Below, one piece after another: positions 17,405-21,514 of a stretch of 21,514 bases of DNA. The stretch is from Pseudomonadota bacterium (GTDB taxonomy: Bacteria > Pseudomonadota > Alphaproteobacteria > Rhizobiales > Devosiaceae), in contig JAEYXQ010000039.1 of the NCBI GenBank assembly GCA_023431205.1, positions 1 through 21,514 of the forward strand. The letters run 5' to 3'. Below the pieces are notes generated by a model. The model ran no database searches, was not told where the DNA came from, and worked only from the letters and a program-made list of their open reading frames with translations. Each line of letters opens with the position of its first letter. Position 1 is the stretch's first letter. Both the position numbers and the translations under genes were made by a program.

Positions 17405-18145
17405 CTAGGCGGCTTCGATGGCGCCGGTGATGAGGCCGGTGACCTCTTCCGGTGACGAATCGGCGGCGCGCTTGCTGGCGACGAGGCGACCCCGGCGCAA
17501 TACGGCGATCTTGTCCGCGACCTCGAAAACGTCGGGCATGCGGTGGCTGATCAGCACCACTGCGATGCCGTGGTCCCGCAGGTTGCGGATCAGGTTGAGG
17601 ACCTCGGCCACCTGCCGCACGGAAATGGCGGCAGTGGGCTCGTCCATCAGCACGATGCGGGCATCGGTCAGCAGGGTGCGGGCGATGGCGACCGCCTGGC
17701 GCTGACCGCCAGACATGCGGCGCACCAGATCCCGCGGCCGGGTTTCGGATTTAAGACGGGCAAAGAGCTGTGCGGAGCGACTGCGCATCGTGGCGTAGTC
17801 GACCAGCCGCAATGGACCGAAGGAGCGGGTGGGTTCTCGGCCCAGAAAGACATTGGAGGCCGCCGAAAGGTTATCGCACAGCGCGAGGTCCTGGTAGACC
17901 ACCTCGATGCCGGCGCGCTGAGCGTCGCGGGGCTTGTGAAATTCCGCCTTGCGGTCACCGACATAGACCGCCCCTGCGGTCGGCGCGAAATTGCCGGCGA
18001 TGACTTTGACCAGCGTCGACTTGCCGGCCCCGTTGTCGCCCATCAGCCCGACGACCTCTCCCGGCTCGATCACCAGCGAGACGTCGTTGAGGGCCTGAAT
18101 GGCCCCGAAATGCTTGCTCACATCCTCTAGTCGCAATGCGCTCAT
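17405..18145 (-). CDS. CUT2 ABC transporter ATPase, single cassette (FrcA-like)
   Basis: A 246-residue protein with one nucleotide-binding domain: Walker A GDNGAGKST (36-44), Q-loop Q85, signature MSGGQRQ (144-150), Walker B IVLMDEP (164-170) and switch H201. Most CUT2 ATPases (RbsA, XylG, MglA) carry two fused cassettes of about 500 residues; the one-cassette form is known from FrcA-type systems and must dimerise. The ATG at 18145 is chosen because GGAGGGGG sits just upstream and the domain begins at once; the longer frame adds a non-conserved stretch. It is first in the minus-strand operon and divergent from the binding protein gene. Confidence 0.92.
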   Translation of the reverse strand: MSALRLEDVSKHFGAIQALNDVSLVIEPGEVVGLMGDNGAGKSTLVKVIAGNFAPTAGAVYVGDRKAEFHKPRDAQRAGIEVVYQDLALCDNLSAASNVFLGREPTRSFGPLRLVDYATMRSRSAQLFARLKSETRPRDLVRRMSGGQRQAVAIARTLLTDARIVLMDEPTAAISVRQVAEVLNLIRNLRDHGIAVVLISHRMPDVFEVADKIAVLRRGRLVASKRAADSSPEEVTGLITGAIEAA

Positions 18146-18187
18146 GCGCCCCCTCCACGTTATGTGCCGCCATCGGCACGTGACCTC

Positions 18188-18293
18188 TTGACGGGTCGAA
18201 CAAATGAATGCTGATATTATCACATAATATGAGCTAAGCTGCTAGAGCGGCCAGCTGATATTATTCGAGTGGCTGAGCGACCCGCTCGCTCAG
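18188..18293. promoter_or_regulatory. Divergent control region of cluster B
   Basis: This AT-rich island lies in GC-rich DNA between the ATPase (minus) and binding-protein (plus) genes. It contains TTGACG (18188), the perfect inverted repeat ATATTAT-CAC-ATAATAT (18214-18230), and two direct copies of GCTGATATTAT (18210-18220 and 18254-18264) 44 bases apart. A 7-bp hairpin CTGAGCG/CGCTCAG follows (18273-18293) in the presumed leader of the binding-protein mRNA. Exact -10 boxes cannot be assigned. The sites are plausible operators for the LacI regulator at 15282. Confidence 0.55.
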
Positions 18294-18376
18294 TTACCGG
18301 GAGCTGCAAATCAACAGGTCGCGTCGATCAAGCGGCGACGACTGCCGGACGACCCGGCGCAAGGGGAGGAACGACA

Positions 18377-19366
18377 ATGACGAATGCTAGCCGAATGGCC
18401 GTTGCGGCCACGGTCCTGTCACTGGCCATGGGAGGCGCGCAGGCGCAGGACAAGCAAACCCTGGCTATCGTGGTGAAGGGGCTCGACAACCCCTTCTTCG
18501 AGCAGATCAACCTTGGCTGCCAGGACTGGGCCGCCAACAATCCCGATTCCGACTACGAGTGCCTCTATACCGGGCCGGCTTCGAGTGCCGATGAGGCTGG
18601 CCAGGTGCAACTGGTCGACGACCTGATCACGCGCGGGGTGGCGGCAATCGCCATTTCGCCCTCCAACGCTCCGGCGATGGCCAACCGGCTGCGCGAAATC
18701 GCGACCGACATTCCAGTGATGACCGTCGATGCGGACCTGTCAGAGGCCGACCGCTCGCTGCGGGCCACGTTCCTGGGCACCAACAACTACCTGATGGGCG
18801 TGATGATGGCCGAGCAGGCCATGCGCCTGAAGCCCGAAGGCGGCACGGTGTGCCTGCAACTCGGCAATGTTGCGGCCGACAACATCAATGCCCGCGCTGC
18901 CGGCTTCCGCGACACCGTTGCGGGAGCGGAAGGCACCGACCGGCTGGCCGGCGAGGGCGGCTGGACCGAAATCGAAGGCTGTCCGGTGTTCACCAACGAC
19001 CAGGCCGACCTGGCCAACCAGCAGATGGCGGACGTGTTCACGTCCAATCCCGACCTCGATGCCTTCATCCTGATCGGCGGCTGGGCGCAGTTCGCCCCGC
19101 AGGCCTATGCCCAGGTCACCGACCAGGTCATGGGCCGGCTCACCAGCGACGACCTCATCATCATTGCCGGCGACACGCTGCCGCCGCAGGTGCAGGCGTT
19201 CAACGAAGGCCGCAGCCACGTTCAGGTCGGCCAGCGGCCGTTCGAAATGGGGCAGCGCGCGCCCGACGTGATGATCCAGCTCATCAACGGCGAGGCCGTC
19301 GAGGACCCGATCTACACCGGACTCGACGTCTGCACCCGCGAAGAACCCGGCTTCTGCGCCCAGTAG
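18377..19366 (+). CDS. CUT2 ABC transporter sugar-binding protein
   Basis: A 329-residue periplasmic binding protein of the RbsB/FrcB group. The signal peptide is residues 1-23 with cleavage after AQA. The mature start QTLAIVVKGLDNPFFEQINLG is typical of the family (split: QTLAIVVKGLD, NPFFEQINLG), followed by DLITRGVAAIAISPSNA and a C-terminal lobe with DDLIIIAGDTLPPQVQAF. AGGGGAGGA precedes the ATG by 5 bases. It is divergent from, and presumably works with, the ATPase and permease on the other strand. The ligand is a monosaccharide or polyol; its identity cannot be told. Confidence 0.92.
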   Translation: MTNASRMAVAATVLSLAMGGAQAQDKQTLAIVVKGLDNPFFEQINLGCQDWAANNPDSDYECLYTGPASSADEAGQVQLVDDLITRGVAAIAISPSNAPAMANRLREIATDIPVMTVDADLSEADRSLRATFLGTNNYLMGVMMAEQAMRLKPEGGTVCLQLGNVAADNINARAAGFRDTVAGAEGTDRLAGEGGWTEIEGCPVFTNDQADLANQQMADVFTSNPDLDAFILIGGWAQFAPQAYAQVTDQVMGRLTSDDLIIIAGDTLPPQVQAFNEGRSHVQVGQRPFEMGQRAPDVMIQLINGEAVEDPIYTGLDVCTREEPGFCAQ

Positions 19367-19382
19367 GACCGAACCCGCACCC

Positions 19383-19407
19383 GGGCATGTCGCGCCGCGA
19401 CATGCCC
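19383..19407 (+). terminator. Intercistronic hairpin after the binding-protein gene
   Basis: GGGCATGTCGCG (19383-19394) and CGCGACATGCCC (19396-19407) are perfectly complementary 12-base arms with one base between. The sequence CTCTTTTG follows at 19417-19422. Such hairpins after binding-protein genes commonly act as partial terminators or protect the upstream mRNA, giving more binding protein than downstream enzyme. Confidence 0.65.
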
Positions 19408-19434
19408 ACGCTGGCTCTTTTGAGGACACAAGCT

Positions 19435-20409
19435 TTGCGACTGTTGGTTACCGGCCTAACCGGCAAGGTGGGCATGAGCTTTCTGCCGGCATTTCGGGCT
19501 GACGAGCGTTTCGCCGGCTGGCACGTCCGGGCCATCTGCCACAATCGCGTGGTGGATGACCCGGACGTGGAGATCGTGCGGGCGTCGATCGCGGATGCCG
19601 AAGCGGTGCGGGAAGCCATGGATGGGGTGACCCACGTGCTGCACCTCGCCTCGGTCAAGGAAACGCCCGACCTTGCCATGGATGTCGGGGTCAAGGGCAT
19701 GTTCAACCTGCTCGAGGCCTTCCGCCAGTCCGATGACGCGCGCCAGTTCATGCTGATCAGCGGCGACTGCACGGTCGGGCACATCATGCAGCCGTACGAA
19801 GAGCCCATTACCGAGGCGTCTCCCCGGCGGCCTTATCCCGGCTCCTACGCCCTGACCAAGGCGCTCGAGGAAGCCATGCTGGAAAACTGCCGGCTGCAAT
19901 ACGGAATCAACACCTGCTGCCTGCGGGCGCCGTGGATCATGGAGAAAGACGACTTCCGTCACGCGCTCAGCTTCCGGGCGCAATTCGGGGGGCCGCCCTG
20001 GAGCGCGTTGCTGCGGCAGGACGAGATCGCCCGCTATGCCGAGCTCGATGCCGTGCCGCTGCTGCGGGATGTGACCGGCGCGCCGCTCAGGCGCAATTTC
20101 ATCCACGTCAGCGATCTCGTCACCGCCATCCTGGCTGCGCTAGACAATCCAGCCGCCGAGGGCCACCTGTTCAACATCTCCATGAACGCGCCCGTCGACT
20201 ATGCCGAGACGACGGCTCACCTGGCGGCGACGCGCGGCATTCCGGTGGTGGAGATCGCCACCCCCTTTCACAGCAACTGGCTCGATAATGCCAAGGCCCG
20301 CTTCCTGCTGGGCTGGCGGCCGCTGGTTGACTTCATCGAACTCGTTGAGCGCGCCTGGACCTACCAGCGCGCGCCCGATGATCCGCGCATCGTCTGGTAC
20401 CCAGGCTAG
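19435..20409 (+). CDS. NAD(P)-dependent epimerase/dehydratase-like extended SDR
   Basis: The 324-residue product has an N-terminal Rossmann motif TGLTGKVG (6-13) and the catalytic pair Y138/K142 in YALTK; LISGDCTVG (108-116) occupies the position of the catalytic Ser/Thr strand. The C-terminal part has RNFIHVSDLVTAI and FNISMNAPVDYAE, typical of extended SDRs acting on sugar or sugar-acid derivatives. A TTG at 19435 is preferred: GAGGA lies 8 bases upstream and the protein then starts as MRLLVTG. Upstream ATGs at 19387 and 19402 fall inside the hairpin and lack a site. It is co-transcribed with the sugar-binding protein, suggesting that it oxidises or epimerises the imported sugar. The exact reaction is unknown. 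Confidence 0.87.
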   Translation: MRLLVTGLTGKVGMSFLPAFRADERFAGWHVRAICHNRVVDDPDVEIVRASIADAEAVREAMDGVTHVLHLASVKETPDLAMDVGVKGMFNLLEAFRQSDDARQFMLISGDCTVGHIMQPYEEPITEASPRRPYPGSYALTKALEEAMLENCRLQYGINTCCLRAPWIMEKDDFRHALSFRAQFGGPPWSALLRQDEIARYAELDAVPLLRDVTGAPLRRNFIHVSDLVTAILAALDNPAAEGHLFNISMNAPVDYAETTAHLAATRGIPVVEIATPFHSNWLDNAKARFLLGWRPLVDFIELVERAWTYQRAPDDPRIVWYPG

Positions 20410-20548
20410 TGCGCCACTGGATGTCCGGAGTCGCTGTCGGCTGAAGCCGTCACGGCCTGGATAGGTACAGCCCGAAGGCAGAGGAGTGCCCCGGGTTTCT
20501 TGGAGAGGTCGGATGACGCCGTGTGCGCAGGCCGACAGGGAGGAACGA

Positions 20549-21496
20549 ATGAAACTGAAAACCGCCGTCTCGGCTGCCGCTCTGGCTGTCGTTCTCGCCA
20601 GCACCGCCGCTGCGCAGGACAAGCCGCAACTGGCTTTTGTGGTGAACGCCGCTTCGGACTTCTGGAAGCTGGCAGAAGCCGGTGTCGCCAAGGCACAGGA
20701 AGAACTGCCCGGCTATGAATTGCAATTCCGCTATCCCGCCCAGGGGACCGCGGCGCTGCAGAATGCGCTGATGGACGACCTGGTTGCCGCGGGCACCGAT
20801 GCCATCATGATCTCGTCGGCCGATCCGAAGAACTCGATCGATGCGTTCAATCGCATCGCCGCGCAGGTGCCGCTGTTCACCACCGACAGCGACGCTCCCG
20901 ACAGCGATCGCATCGCCTATCTCGGCTCATCCAACACCGATGCCGGCGTCCAGGCCGGTGAGATCGCCGTCAAGGCATTGCCCGATGGCGGCAAGTGCAT
21001 GGGCTTTGTCGGCTTCCTTGGGGCGGACAATGCCGTCGAACGCATTGCCGGCTTCCGCCAGGCTGTCGAAGGGTCGGGGATCGAACTGGTCGATGTTCGC
21101 GGCGACGACGTCGACTTCGCCCGCGCCCGGTCAAACGTGGACGACGTGCTGGCGGCAAATCCCGACATCAACTGCATGGTCGGGTTCTATTCCTACAACC
21201 CGCCCAAGATCTACGAGGCCCTGCAGGCCGCCGGCAAGCTGGGCGAGATCACGGTCATCGCCTTCGATGAGGACCCGATCACCCTCGGTGCGGTGCGTGA
21301 AGGCAGCTTTGCCGGCACCGTGGTGCAGGACCCCTACCAGTGGGGCTACCAGGGCATGCACCTGATGGCGAAATATCTCGAGGGGGACACTTCCGAGGTC
21401 CCCGACAATGAGCTGATCATTGTTCCCACCAAGGTCATCGACCAGGCCAATGTCGATGCCTTCGAGGCGGAACTGAAAGAGCGCATCGGCGGGTGA
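20549..21496 (+). CDS. Second CUT2-type sugar-binding protein (RbsB-like)
   Basis: A 315-residue periplasmic binding protein. The signal peptide is residues 1-22, cut after AAA. The mature part reads QLAFVVNAASDFWKLAEAG near the start, with DAIMISSADPKNSIDAFNRI and a C-terminal TVIAFDEDPITLGAVREGSFAGT (seen as VIAFDEDPITLGAV and REGSFAGTVVQ). AGGGAGGA precedes the ATG by 4 bases. It is clearly different in sequence from the binding protein at 18377, so it is a paralogue for another ligand rather than a recent duplicate. No permease follows within the window; partner genes probably lie just downstream, or it shares the CUT2 permease at 16383. The 139 bases upstream show no clear promoter. Confidence 0.92.
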   Translation: MKLKTAVSAAALAVVLASTAAAQDKPQLAFVVNAASDFWKLAEAGVAKAQEELPGYELQFRYPAQGTAALQNALMDDLVAAGTDAIMISSADPKNSIDAFNRIAAQVPLFTTDSDAPDSDRIAYLGSSNTDAGVQAGEIAVKALPDGGKCMGFVGFLGADNAVERIAGFRQAVEGSGIELVDVRGDDVDFARARSNVDDVLAANPDINCMVGFYSYNPPKIYEALQAAGKLGEITVIAFDEDPITLGAVREGSFAGTVVQDPYQWGYQGMHLMAKYLEGDTSEVPDNELIIVPTKVIDQANVDAFEAELKERIGG

Positions 21497-21514
21497 TCCT
21501 CCCAGGCCAGTGCG

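Overview
The window reads as chromosomal DNA of a GC-rich alphaproteobacterium, probably in Hyphomicrobiales (Devosia-like at best). This rests on high-GC codon use from about 3.4 kb onward, sugar ABC transporters of rhizobial type, an extragenic REP-like repeat with a GAGCYTGTCGA loop, and a typical tRNA-CAU. The genus is inference.

Left end (1-3400): an accessory-looking region. A minus-strand secreted NHL-repeat protein runs off the window edge. Its GC is clearly lower (about half G+C against roughly two thirds further right). It is followed by a complete IS1182-family insertion sequence with terminal inverted repeats and a candidate target duplication.

Middle (3400-7560): a minus-strand two-domain VOC ring-cleaving dioxygenase (PcpA/MhqO type) is separated from a plus-strand DNA-repair pair by a non-coding stretch carrying two inverted REP-like hairpins around a GAAA-loop hairpin. 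The pair is a radical-SAM protein with a C-terminal helix-hairpin-helix, and a two-module protein ending in a UdgX domain that keeps the KRRIH loop. An elongator-type tRNA-Met (CAU) follows.

Sugar cluster A (7535-15100): a divergent LacI regulator, a cytoplasmic clan GH-J-like (GH32/GH68) glycosidase, a serine beta-lactamase-fold esterase, and a CUT1 ABC transporter (binding protein, two permeases, ATPase). Two matching palindromes of the form GCTAAA-N4-TTTAGC, one before the glycosidase and one before the binding protein, tie the cluster into one regulon. The ATPase gene carries a frameshift that removes its C-terminal TOBE region. The lacI stop codon lies inside the tRNA gene on the opposite strand.

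Sugar cluster B (15282-window end): a second LacI regulator, a convergent CUT2 permease and single-cassette ATPase on the minus strand, and divergently a CUT2 binding protein, an NAD-dependent epimerase/dehydratase-like SDR, and a second CUT2-type binding protein that probably opens another transporter beyond the window. AT-rich palindromic sites lie in the divergent promoter region.
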